Under the pieces are notes generated by a model that saw only the letters and a list, made by a program, of their open reading frames with translations, was not told the origin of the DNA and searched no databases. This document shows, in pieces, positions 22,301 to 32,418 of a stretch of DNA of 41,969 nucleotides (positions are counted from its first letter, which is position 1; each line of letters starts with the position of its first letter). Location of the stretch: the NCBI GenBank assembly GCA_001600615.1, contig BCKK01000003.1, positions 1,367,207 to 1,409,175 of the forward strand, written 5' to 3'. The position numbers and the translations under genes are program-made. Source of the stretch: Dioszegia crocea. Its lineage: Eukaryota; Basidiomycota; Tremellomycetes; Tremellales; Bulleribasidiaceae.

Positions 22301-24876
22301 GACGATGTATCGAAGCTCAAAGATATGATTGAAGAGATGTCAAGGAAGGCTACGGATGCGGAGGATCGATACTCTGCAGCTCAGGCCCGAGTCGAGGAAC
22401 TCCAGACTCAGCTTGTCGAAATCCGGGAAGCGAACGATATACTCCCTCTTACCCCTTCGATATCGCTCGTCAATATCGACGACGCAAGTGATGGTGGAAA
22501 GACCAGTCCGGGTCACTCGCCGCCGTCATCAAGATCTAAGCGGGGATCATTGCCTATCTTGTCTTCGACGGGATTCGCTACCAAGGGGCCTGGAACGGGT
22601 TTTCGGGGAGGGAGGGGATATGGAGAGAGTCGTCAAAACAGGTAAAGTTTATTAGTTAGCATTGCTGACCTTTCCAGACCTCAGTCATTATCGCAGGAGC
22701 TATACTCATCGCAGCAATCGCATACATCGCCGCGAAACTCTTTGGCAAGTTCGAATAGCTTGCTATTTGGACCATCACCGTCAAAGCAGAGTTTACCAAC
22801 CATCAAGCCGTTACGAACGTCGACATCGTCTGATCTAAGGTTACATAAAGCTACCGAAACTGAATTGAAATTTGTACACAACGTGAGTTGCCATGTACAC
22901 GCTCCCTCTGGACACAGCTAACAAGCTCAGGTGGTGAAGGAACGCGATGAAGAACTCCGTCAAAAGGATGCCTACATTCGTCAACTTGAATCATCCCTCT
23001 CTCTCCAACACAAGCAGCACGCTATCCTCTCCCGTCAAAATAGTGCATCACCCTCTAATCCGCGTACCATACCACTTCCGCCATCCCCCGAAAACCCCGG
23101 GATCGCACTTTCGTCCGATACCTCGGACGACTCGAATGACCAACCTGAAACTCCCTCAGCTGAAGAGGCTGTCAGTCACGCCTTGCTTATGGCGCCTTCT
23201 AAGGAGCCGGAGTTCTTTACGCCCGCCGAGGAGTTAGTCGACCCTCTGGACTACGAGCAGTCTGTCCGTCCGATAGACTCTATGCTGTGAGTGGTTTTGG
23301 CTTGGCGGTATTTGCATCTGCTGATGACGCTAGCGAAATGCAAAAGAAGGAAACTTCACAACGTCAAATCATCGAGCAGCAGTTCATGCAGATTGCAGAT
23401 CTACAGAAGGCCAATCTTCGGCTTCGGGATGAGCTCGCTAGTAGTGTGAGTCGAATTTTGCTCTTTATTTTGGATTCGAGTAGCTGACCCCAAGTATCCT
23501 GAACTCTACCAAAATCTTGAACACACCCGCCAAACCCAGCGGTCTTCTTCCGGCTCATCCCATCCCCCTGTCACACCCCAAAGAGCCCCCTCCTCCCCCT
23601 TTGCCCAACTCAGTCCGTCCATCGAGCTCAATCGACTTCGGGACGAGCACGCCGAAGAGCTCCAGGCGATCATTTCGGGTCATACCCAGACGATCGAAAC
23701 GCTCCAGCAGGACTGCGCCGAGCGCATTTCCGCCATGGAGAAGCAAATCGAATCCATGTCTGAATCTTACGAACAACAACTGCTGAAAATCCATTCTCAC
23801 CACACCATCGAACATTCCACTCGACAAGAAACGCACGATGAGGCCATATCGAAAATGCGCCGAGATGCCGAAATCATGAATGCGGAAGTCAATACTTCTC
23901 TCGCGAGCCACGATGAGGCCCGACGACAGCTTAAGATGAAGGCGGATCAAGCCCTCTTTGAGCTTTCGAGGATCCGGGATGAAGCTCAGATCCAGCGTAA
24001 TGCCGATGCCAAGCAAATTGCCGATTTGACTCAGGCCAAGGCGGATCTTGAGGAAGCAATCAATGAGCTTGAAGTATCCAAGGTGGATTGGATGAAGAGG
24101 AATGGCGAGTTGGAACAGCGATATTCGCGAAAGATCGTCGGTCAACCTCCGCAGGGTCCTCCTCCCAATATGCCTTTACCACCTACGCCACTCGTCAACG
24201 GCGGGTCCGCTGCTGCGCGGAGCAATGAACGGACCAGCAGCACTAGCGGGTCTAGTCGCGGGCATGGTGGGTCCAGCGACGAGCTCAATCAGGTGCAGGA
24301 TATCGATGCTGCCGTCCCGCTCTTGCCGGCCCGGATCGGGCAGATGATCCAGGCGGTCATGCAGGAGCGGGATAGAGTGGCGTTGGAAGCCAAGACTCTG
24401 CAGAAGCAACTAGAGGACAGGCTTGCTATCTCGACCGAGGCAGTAAGTTTAATCCGCACGCTTCGTTATGTGATTGCCCAGAACTGATCATTGCAGGAAC
24501 ATGAACTCACCACTCAACTCGAAAAGACCCAAATCCTCTCGCGCGACCTTGCCGACGCCCGGAAAACAAGCTCAAAACTCCGTGCCCATCTTGAAGATTC
24601 CCGCGCAGAGAGCCGGCGGCAGCAGGACGAGTGCAAGGCGCACATGGACGAGTTGAATGATCGGCGTCAACAAGTCAACAGGGTGGAAGAGCATAAGCGG
24701 AGCGAGAGGGATTCACTGCTTTCGGCCAATGCGCAAGTCGTGGCGTTGAAGGCCCAGCTGGAGAAGGCTGTAGATGCCAAGGTGAATAAGAAGATGGGCA
24801 GTAAATTGAAGGTGGGTCTTGTGCCTGATGTTTGAGGTATATCTGAATCAAGAGTTGACGTTGACAGTGCTTCTAA
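19381..24876 (+). CDS. Kinesin-4-like motor protein (chromokinesin/KIF21 type) with long coiled coils
   Basis: Fifteen exons: 19381-19576, 19626-19899, 19935-20716, 20763-20831, 20875-21209, 21263-21390, 21433-21490, 21539-21676, 21725-22641, 22678-22882, 22931-23286, 23334-23445, 23495-24442, 24497-24811 and 24868-24876, giving 1613 residues. The N-terminal motor begins VVRIRPS. Its P-loop is GQTSSGKS (159-166), switch I is [11 protein letters not shown], switch II is DLAGSER, and it contains [19 protein letters not shown] and [15 protein letters not shown]. An insert of about 75 residues, Gly/Pro/Ser-rich, separates the switch I strand from DLAGSER. The rest is mostly heptad coiled coil. 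[20 protein letters not shown] resembles kinesin-4. The last intron is inferred because splicing yields a Cys-Phe terminus after GSKLK; otherwise the protein ends GLVPDV at 24835. It is probably a plus-end motor that sets spindle midzone or cytoplasmic microtubule length. Confidence 0.9.
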
Positions 24877-25139
24877 AACAAAATTCATCGACTTGATGTT
24901 GGCTGTCATTTCATTCGTTCTTTTTTTTGGTCATGTCTATTCTTCTGGGCACGCAAGGACTTTGACTGTTTATCATATCCTTTGCGTAGTGTATATGCTC
25001 TGCTCTGCTATATTGTGCGATAGAAGAAGATGTTTACGAAGTATGAATATCACAATTAAAGATGTACATGCTCGCCCTTGCCCAAAGTCATCTTCATACA
25101 GATACAAACAGGGATTCACTCCAACCATCACAGCTTAGA
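24877..25139. other. Convergent 3' region, kinesin / nuclease
   Basis: About 260 bp with a T-rich run near 24920 and AT-rich sequence to 25060. It holds both 3' UTRs and no gene. Confidence 0.4.
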
Positions 25140-26672
25140 TCAATAAGCAAGGTAAACCCCCTCTTTCCCACTCAGAGCCACATTGAGGAGGTGCGCCAGT
25201 CTGACACCACCCATCGCCAAAAGCATTTCGATTGTATTATCCCTGGCCAGCTTGCCGAGGTAGACATCCGTGTCGAGCTCAATGAGAGGTGCGCCCTGTC
25301 CGCCAGTATACTCCTTGGGCCAAGCGATATCACAATTGATCTTCTGGAGCGGTTTGGCCCATGTGTATGGACAAGCAGGAAGGATTGGCCTAGATCCGAC
25401 AGACCTAGAAGCGAGGTTGGTAGGGTGGACAGCAAGGAGTTGATCCCTGAATCCATCAACGGCTTGGAGGGGGAGTGTCTGCGATAAGAATGCCGACCAT
25501 GTAGATGGGAGGAATGGCAGGGCGGCGGCGGTATAGCCCTTGATTGCGTTGACCCATGTTTCAGAGGCTGGGATGTCGTCGATTAAGGAATGAGGGTATG
25601 GGTCGCCGTCTGCTGGGCAGGCGAGCCAATCTTGGATGGAGTTGGGCCACCATTGGCGTAGACCTTCCCAGACTATGAAGCGGACGTAGGGGTCGAAGAT
25701 TGCGCCGAGGAGGGAGGATTCGATTTGTTTACTGAAGGGTCAGTAAAGGTCGAGAGATCGACACAGAGAATGAGAGAGAGGACGTACGAAGGTAAAGGGG
25801 TGGTATAGTTGCTAAGCTCTCGGATGTTCTTGGTGAGGATTCCAGAATCCCAGACTGAATGCAAGCTAGACAGTGTAAGTTTACCGCGACGCAAGAGCAT
25901 CAAAAAAAGATGAACTTACTTTCGGTGTCTCCCCTCGAACAAGAACATAGCTCCATTCCCGCCCTTATCCCTTCCTGTCAAATGAAGCGGCTGGTGTAAG
26001 TCGCCGACAAAGTGCGTCAAGAATCGGATGGGGATATCGCTGTAGTCCAGTCAGCTCACCGTTACATCCCGAGAATCGGAACCGGACAGCTCACCCTTTG
26101 CCATCCATGACTTGGGCCGTCATGTTCATGATTGCCGTCAACACGTTGACATCCTCATTGACCCAGCCGTGCTCTCCAAACTCGCAATGGTCGGCGGGAT
26201 GGTCGTTGATACCTGTGGTCTCGTCAGCACTGTTCACGAGATGAAGGTCGAGAGTGCATCCAGGGCAGCTAGCCGAAAGCTCAGAAGGTCATAGCGCGCA
26301 CGTGCACCAACCATCCTCTGAAGCTCCTTTGCTTGACTACTCCGTATTACAGCAACAGGTCCTAGGCTCTGATCAGTGTAGACTTACCGTTGACATAGTG
26401 CATGGGCGCTGTGCCCCTGTATCTTATCCTAACCTGGTCCGCCCACGCCGCAATAGGAGCCAAGTGACATTTAGCCTCTGGTGGCAAGAGGTGACATAGC
26501 GCTTCTCGCGTTTCGGGGTGAAGGTGGATTTGAGCGATAGTGGCGATGATTTCGTGGCCTACAATAGTTAGCGGGACTCAAAGTAGTAACCTGGGGACTA
26601 CATACCTGCTGCGCCCCAAGCCCAGGATGTGGGCACGACCGCGGCTGACGCGAGGAGGGGGAGAAGTAGCAT
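25140..26672 (-). CDS. Secreted S1/P1-type nuclease (zinc-dependent)
   Basis: Six exons: 26672-26606, 26558-26388, 26212-26095, 26039-25920, 25865-25788 and 25731-25140, giving 381 residues. A signal peptide ends before W19, and the mature chain starts WGAAGH, exactly the S1/P1 form in which the N-terminal Trp and a His at mature position 6 bind zinc. D63 (mature D45, in AAWADQVR) and the His in MHYVN agree with the known ligands. THFVGDLHQPLHLTGRDKGGNG supplies the remaining His/Asp ligands, and NLHSVWD follows. These enzymes degrade single-stranded DNA and RNA and remove 3' phosphates outside the cell or in the vacuole. The second intron (26213-26387) is 175 nt, long for this window, and contains a CACGTG site. 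The C-terminus is LNVALSGKEGVYLAY. Confidence 0.93.
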
Positions 26673-27404
26673 AGTCGTCCGGGATTGAGTTCAAGGGTGT
26701 CGTCAATCGCGAAGAAAGGTGATGTCAAGCTGCGCGAGCTGCAATCTCGATGAATGAAAGCAAGCAGCTGTGCGTGGGAGTGGCGACCGAGTAAGACGCG
26801 TTTGTGTCAGGTGGTGAGATGTAGGAACCGAAAGGAAGGAGGTGTGTGTGAATGAGGACGCAGAAGGTGAGTCATGATGATGACGTCAGATGGAATGTTT
26901 CAGGTTCCAGTGCGGGAAGCTTTGATCTTGCTTTGATCCACCCTTCTCTCATTGCTCCCCGCTTCAATCTCGCTCAGCGGGTTCAGCGGGTTCTCAGGAC
27001 TCACTGGATCGTATGACAGGCGTCCTCGGCATCACAAAAACGAAAAATATATGACGATCGGCAAGAATTCCCGTCGTGGACGGTTCGACGGACGCCCGAC
27101 GTTCGACGCCGGTTCCCGCCTGTCTCTGCGACAAGTTCGCCGAGTATCAAACACAGCCTACATCTCGCCATGGCGGCTCGGATGCCGATAGACACACAAA
27201 GGGATCGAGCGCTGCGTGTGGCCAGCTCTCGACAGGCTCCGTAACGAGCTGCCGGACGGGTGTTGCCTGGTACTGGGGCCCCTCACCCCCACGGACGATG
27301 CGGGGTAGATGAGGGGGAGCTCGGACCTTCGAATCATGCTTCCAGCTTCCAACCATACCATCATCCTCCCCAATCGAAGTTAGCCTAAGGGTACCGGTAT
27401 CGCA
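26673..27404. promoter_or_regulatory. Divergent promoter, nuclease / SDR copy 1, with CRE-type site
   Basis: About 730 bp between opposite starts. A perfect palindrome TGACGTCA (CRE/ATF type, bound by bZIP factors) is at 26881-26888, about 210 nt upstream of the nuclease ATG. Many short CG-rich words follow. No TATA box is close to the SDR start. Functional use of the site is inferred. Confidence 0.5.
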
Positions 27405-28375
27405 ATGGCACCTACGGTATACCTGGGTGAGTCCAAATCTCGACGCGTCACCCCCTACCCAATTCTCCACTCGGGGCCCAGTCATTGAAGACGCGATTAC
27501 AAGCTGATGCCTTATAGTCACTGGCGCTGCTCGCGGTATTGGGTTCTCCCTCATTCAGCAACTCGCCGACAAGCCTAACACTATCGCATACGCCGGAGTC
27601 CGCTCATATCCTCCTTCTGCGGATAGCCCGCTCGGCAAGCTCATTGCAAAGCACCCGAAGATCGTCATTCCCATCAAAATCACTTCTGGAGATGAGCAAG
27701 GCAACGCCGCTGCGGCCGAGACGATCAAGGCGGGTGCAGGGAAGGTAGATGTCGTCATTGCAAATGCAGGTAAGCTTTCGCGTCTGTATATTGCTTATCC
27801 GCACGATGAAGCTGATTGATTTAGGCGTAAACTCAGGACTGAATTCAATACTTCAGCTCACACCCGCCGACCTCCGCTCAGACTTCGAGACCAACACTAT
27901 CGGTACTGTTGTCCTTTTCAAAGCCTTTGCCCCTCTTCTCTCAGCAGCCAATGCCGCCAAACCAGGCTCAGCCAAATTCGTCGTCATCTCTACTCGTCTG
28001 GCGCAAATCACCGATGCGATACCATGGACCTATAACGCGTATGGAGCCAGCAAAGCCGCCGTGAACTTCTTGGTCAAGAAGATGGATATTGAGTCTCCAC
28101 ATATTGCTGCGTTCCCTATACAGTGAGTCCAGCTACAAGCTGTCCATGAACACCCAATCGAGCGATTAGCTGATCTCGTCTACAGTCCCGGATTGGTCGA
28201 GACCGACATGGCCAACGAAGTGAAGAAGGGGTCAGACATGGAAAATCTCAAAGCAGCCGGAGCTATCTCTCCAACTCAGAGCGCTCAGGGTATCCTCAGC
28301 GTTATCGACAAGGCGACGAAGGAGACACACGGTGGCAAATTCTGGGACCACAAGGGGATTGAGTTGTCTTACTGA
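27405..28375 (+). CDS. Short-chain dehydrogenase/reductase, array copy 1
   Basis: Four exons: 27405-27426, 27518-27769, 27825-28122 and 28186-28375, giving 253 residues. It starts MAPTVYLVTGAARGIGFSL, with the TGxxxGIG cofactor motif just after the first intron. IANAG is conserved, and the active-site motif is YNAYGASKAAVNF (YxxxK). The substrate-side Ser region reads ISTRLAQI. The family appears to be the norsolorinic-acid-ketoreductase / sniffer carbonyl-reductase group: small cytosolic NADP(H) enzymes with a conserved HPGxVxTDM loop and a GGKFWD tail. The substrate is unknown. It is the first of four tandem copies with identical intron positions. Confidence 0.9.
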
Positions 28376-29001
28376 GCATAGCATGCAGCGTCACTAGAGA
28401 TAGCAAGATGGTCATACGAGCAGATGCGACAGCTTTGACAAGGTCATAGCGACATCGAGGATTGATGTACTGTAAGTGTAGGCTGACGTAAAGAGGAATC
28501 ATGACTAAGCCTCCAAGCCAAACCTAAAGTGGTTGTCCGTCCTCTTTGTCTTTGCCATCCGCGATATCCTAGCTAGCTTCTCATCACGGTGAGACCCATT
28601 TCGCTACGACCTTCTCACTACAGCATCGGACGCGCCGGGATCCCCTACCGTCTCCATGTTCACTTCGCAAGCCGGCTCAAACTCGGTCATCACCAACGCA
28701 GCCCAACCCCCGGCTGCCAAAGCTTATTTGTAACCTGCTTATCAACCGGAGATGGCTGACAAACGCACGGCTGATACATCCTCGCCCTAGCAAGATGGCT
28801 TACTCAGTTGCACCTCCCCTGAACAGGTCCTTTGTCAACCTTCCGAGCTCGATTGTTGGTGGCCGAGGCCGAGGCGAGGACGTATAAAAGGCGCGCGTTG
28901 TCTCACCGACCACCCGCATCACTACTTTACAACATTCACCGACAAGCATCACTTAAGCCAGCTCCAACCAATTCGTCATCAACTACCGCTACCTCAACCA
29001 C
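28376..29001. promoter_or_regulatory. SDR copy 1 3' region and SDR copy 2 promoter
   Basis: About 626 bp. A TATAAAA box is at 28883-28889, about 120 nt before the copy 2 ATG. I do not see the promoter blocks that copies 3 and 4 share. Confidence 0.55.
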
Positions 29002-29962
29002 ATGTCTCCCGTCGTCTATGTCGGTAAGTCCCCAATCTAGCCCTATCTCAGTCATCTCCGCACACAGCATATCCCTCGAAAAATGCTGACTCAGCTAGTC
29101 ACTGGCGCGAACCGCGGTATCGGCTTGGCAATGATCGAGGAACTCGCCACTAAGCCCAACACTATCGTCTACGCCGGCGTCAGGTCATTCCCTCCCGCCG
29201 GGGACAGCCAGCTCGGGCTCCTCGCCGCCAAACATCCCAAGACCGTCATCCCTATCGAGATCACTTCTGGAGGCAGGGACAACCAAGCGGCCGCGGAAGC
29301 GATCAAGGGGAGTGTTGGGAAGGTCGACGTACTGATTGCTATGGCAGGTAAGTTCAGACTTCCTTGATCTCGTGCTGGCTGGAAGATTCCAAAGGTGACA
29401 AATCAGGTATCTCTCCACCCAATTCCACCGTACTCAACGTCACGGCCGAAAACATGCGCGCCTCCTTCGAAACCAACACTATCGGTCCCGTTATCCTCTA
29501 CCAGGCATTCTCCCCTCTCCTCATCGCTGCCAATACTGCTTCTCCTGGATCTGCCAAATTCGCCATCATCTCTACCAAGGCCGGACAGATCACCGAGACC
29601 CTGCCTTTCCCCGCTGCGGCGTACGGTACCAGCAAGGCCGCGGTGAACTTCATTGCGAAAAAGATCGACACTGAGGTTCCGGAGATTATCACTTTCCCCA
29701 TCCAGTGAGTATTCTTCAGTCTGTCCAAACCCTCGTCGTTCTTTAGGATGTTCAGATCATGGCTGACTCTTGCAGCCCGGGATTGGTCGACACCGACATG
29801 GCTCGTGCAGTCATCGGGGCTATGGGCCTTACCGTTCAGGACATGAACGGCATTACTCCTCAACAAAGCGCCAAGGGTGTTCTAGCAGTCATCGACGTGG
29901 CTACCAAGGAGACTCATGGCGGGAAGTTCTGGGATGAAAACGGGGCGCAGCTCACCTATTGA
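29002..29962 (+). CDS. Short-chain dehydrogenase/reductase, array copy 2 (altered NAG motif)
   Basis: Four exons: 29002-29023, 29099-29347, 29407-29704 and 29776-29962, giving 251 residues. It starts MSPVVYVVTGANRGIG. YGTSKAAVNF holds the catalytic Tyr and Lys, HPGLVDTDMA the C-terminal loop and GGKFWDENGAQLTY the tail. It differs from the other copies at the structural NAG motif, which reads IAMAG rather than IANAG, and the serine strand reads ISTKAGQI. The intact frame and normal splice sites show that it is not an obvious pseudogene, but activity or cofactor binding may be changed. It has its own TATA box. Confidence 0.88.
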
Positions 29963-30729
29963 GCACTGTCCGGGTCCTTTGCGGTGTGGTGGTACGAATA
30001 GAGGAGTATGTAGATTCTAGAGAGGTTGAGACACCATGTAGATCTGTGAGTTGAGCCTTCTGTAACCTTACCGTGGTACCACAGATACCATTGCTCGATC
30101 GTGTGACACTGAGCGACTTGCTTGTCTCACTCCGACCCATGGCCATCCGCCATCCATGTGCACCATATGCTACCGCTTTTCCGGGTAGATTGGGAAATCA
30201 TTTGAAGGCTTAGGTATTTTTCAGGTAGACTCTAAGTACTCTCACTATGTGTGTCGGGTACTGGTGTCACACCGGTACGTCCGCATGGTCGATCCAGGCG
30301 CCTTCATCATCCTGTTTCAGAGTGGTCACGTGTTACAGTATCACGTAAGCACCCACCCGCAGCTGGCCCATGCCCGTCGGCCTCATGGCCTCACGCTCGA
30401 CAAACAACACATTCCAATGCCAGACGAGGTCAGACGAGACTATACGACCAGTACTCTCAAAGGAACCCCGATCAGAAGCTACCAAGTCCGAGAGATGCTG
30501 ACTGTTTTGGATGGAGAGTCGGCCATCGGGCTGGTCAACACCTCGGCCGCGCCTGACCGTCGCTGGCGGTTGATGGCTATATAAGGAGCCAACTCGTGCC
30601 GCTGTTGATCCCATCTTCAACCTCATCAACATCCTTACTACTACCCCAACAATACATCTGATATACTTTCACCTCACCCAGCTCGACTCCAGCTCCACTC
30701 TACATAAACCAACAATCAACCCATTCAAC
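29963..30729. promoter_or_regulatory. SDR copy 2 3' region and SDR copy 3 promoter
   Basis: About 767 bp. The copy 3 promoter carries CACGTG at 30327-30332, TCACGTAAG at 30341-30349, the block CCATGCCCGTCGGCCT at 30368-30383 and TATATAAG at 30578-30585, about 145 nt before the ATG. The same order of elements occurs before copy 4. A CAACA/CCAAC-rich leader precedes the ATG. Confidence 0.7.
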
Positions 30730-31632
30730 ATGTCCCCTACTGTTTACCTCGGTAAGTTTAAGCCCTCCATCATGAGCTTGGCCCATAAGCTGATCCCTAC
30801 AGTCACTGGCGGTGGTCGTGGTATCGGCTTCGCCCTCGTCCAAGAGCTCTCCGCCCGACCCAGCACCATCGTCTTTGCTGGCGTCCGCACCCTTCCCAAA
30901 TCCCCAGACGACCAACTCTCTCTTCTCGCCATCAAGCTCCCTGATGTTGTCTTCCCCATCCAGATCACCTCGGCAGACGAGGCAGACAACCTCTCCGCTG
31001 CAGAGTTGGTCAAAGCGAAAGTCGGAAAGGTGGATGTGATCATTGCCAATGCGGGTAAGTTTCCCCCCTCCCCTGTCTTTTCTCTCCAACTCGCCCGAAT
31101 ACTGATCATGTCTAGGTGTCAGCTCTGGTCCAGTCACCAGCTTGACAGTGACACCCGAGCAACTCCGCGACGACTTCGAGATCAACGCTATTGGCCCGGC
31201 GATCCTCTACAAGTCCTTCGCGCCCCTCCTCCTCGCTGCCGAATCTGCCAAATTCGTCGTCATCTCCTCTCTCCTCGGTCAAATTGCTGATGCGATGCCG
31301 TGGTCATACAACGCCTACGGAGCCAGCAAGGCGGCGGTGAACTTTCTCGTCAAGAAGATCGATCAGGAGACTCCGGGCGTGATTGCTTTCCCTATCCAGT
31401 ACGTTTCCTCGAGTCTTGAGTTTGGCGCAAGGTGCTGATATCCAGTCCCGGAATGGTCGATACCGATATGGGTCGTACAGCTATCGGTGCTGTCGGTCTT
31501 ACCATGGAGGCTATCGGAGGTATCACACCTTTGCAGAGCGCGACTGGCATTCTGAGCGTGGTGGATCAGGCAACCAAGGAAACTCATGGTGGAAAGTTCT
31601 GGGATGAGAAGGGGTCACAAGTGACTTATTGA
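30730..31632 (+). CDS. Short-chain dehydrogenase/reductase, array copy 3 (five-codon internal deletion)
   Basis: Four exons: 30730-30751, 30803-31054, 31116-31398 and 31446-31632, giving 247 residues. It starts MSPTVYLVTGGGRGIGFAL; IANAGVSSG, ISSLLGQIADAM and YNAYGASK are all intact. In exon 3 it lacks five codons between LLLAAE and SAKF, where the other copies have an ANxAxPGSAKF-type loop; the frame is kept. It is most similar to copy 4 in sequence and promoter, suggesting a recent duplication of that pair. It may still be active because the missing loop lies outside the catalytic residues. Confidence 0.9.
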
Positions 31633-32418
31633 GCGGCGGTCAATGGAGAGTTGGAGAGGTCTAGATTTGATATCTGTATACACATAGTAGTCTCAGAGTG
31701 CAGCCAGCCCGAAGATAATGACATTCCTCGCTCCAGTACCTCAGGCCTCGGGCTTCAAGTTCTCTACTACAATATCCCTCTCTTCTGCGGGACTAGGTCT
31801 GCTTTCGCAGTCCTCCTCGTACTCCCCAAATTGGCCACACCGGTCTGCCCTGGACTGGCCGGACCACCGTATGATCATGGCATATGCTATATATGTATTG
31901 TGATTCATTTGGACTACCAGTCAAGTAACTTAATACCAACTCCCACTTAAGAGAGCCCCAGTCTGTAGCGTTTCAAACCGGTCACGTGCATGTGTAACCG
32001 TGATGACGTAACGGCGCGTCCATGCCCGTCGGCCTTCGAGCTTGCTTCGAGCTCGACATACATCGACGTGACTATGACTTTGCCCGCTTTGCCCTGCTTT
32101 GTGAGATCACGCTTTATCAGCGACCAGGGGCTCCGATACACTGCATGCGTAGCTTGATCCACAGCCGACAATCACGAGTCCAAGCAATGCTGACTGATCT
32201 GGGACGCTCGGTCCGCGGGCTGACCAATGCTCGAGCATTCGAAGCGGTCATCGGGCATACCAACTTTCGGCTGGTCGCAGTGCTGGCTACAGGCTATATA
32301 AGTGACCGTATCCATTCTCACTTACCTCCATCAACAACCACCTCCAAATCATCTCCAAACTCAATCTCGTTCAACACCACCTCAGCCTTTGAACCACATA
32401 TCAATCATCCCATCCAAC
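31633..32418. promoter_or_regulatory. SDR copy 3 3' region and SDR copy 4 promoter
   Basis: About 786 bp. The copy 4 promoter has CACGTG at 31983-31988, a bZIP-type TGACGTAA at 32004-32011, the 16-nt block CCATGCCCGTCGGCCT at 32020-32035 and TATATAAG at 32295-32302, about 117 nt before the ATG. These are in the same order as before copy 3. Confidence 0.7.

Noticed and set aside
23555..24145. 196-codon minus frame within the kinesin
   Set aside because: It is antisense to a heptad coiled-coil region; such regions commonly leave an open reverse frame.
30700..31185. Minus frames across SDR copy 3
   Set aside because: They are antisense to conserved SDR exons, and similar antisense frames appear in the other SDR copies.
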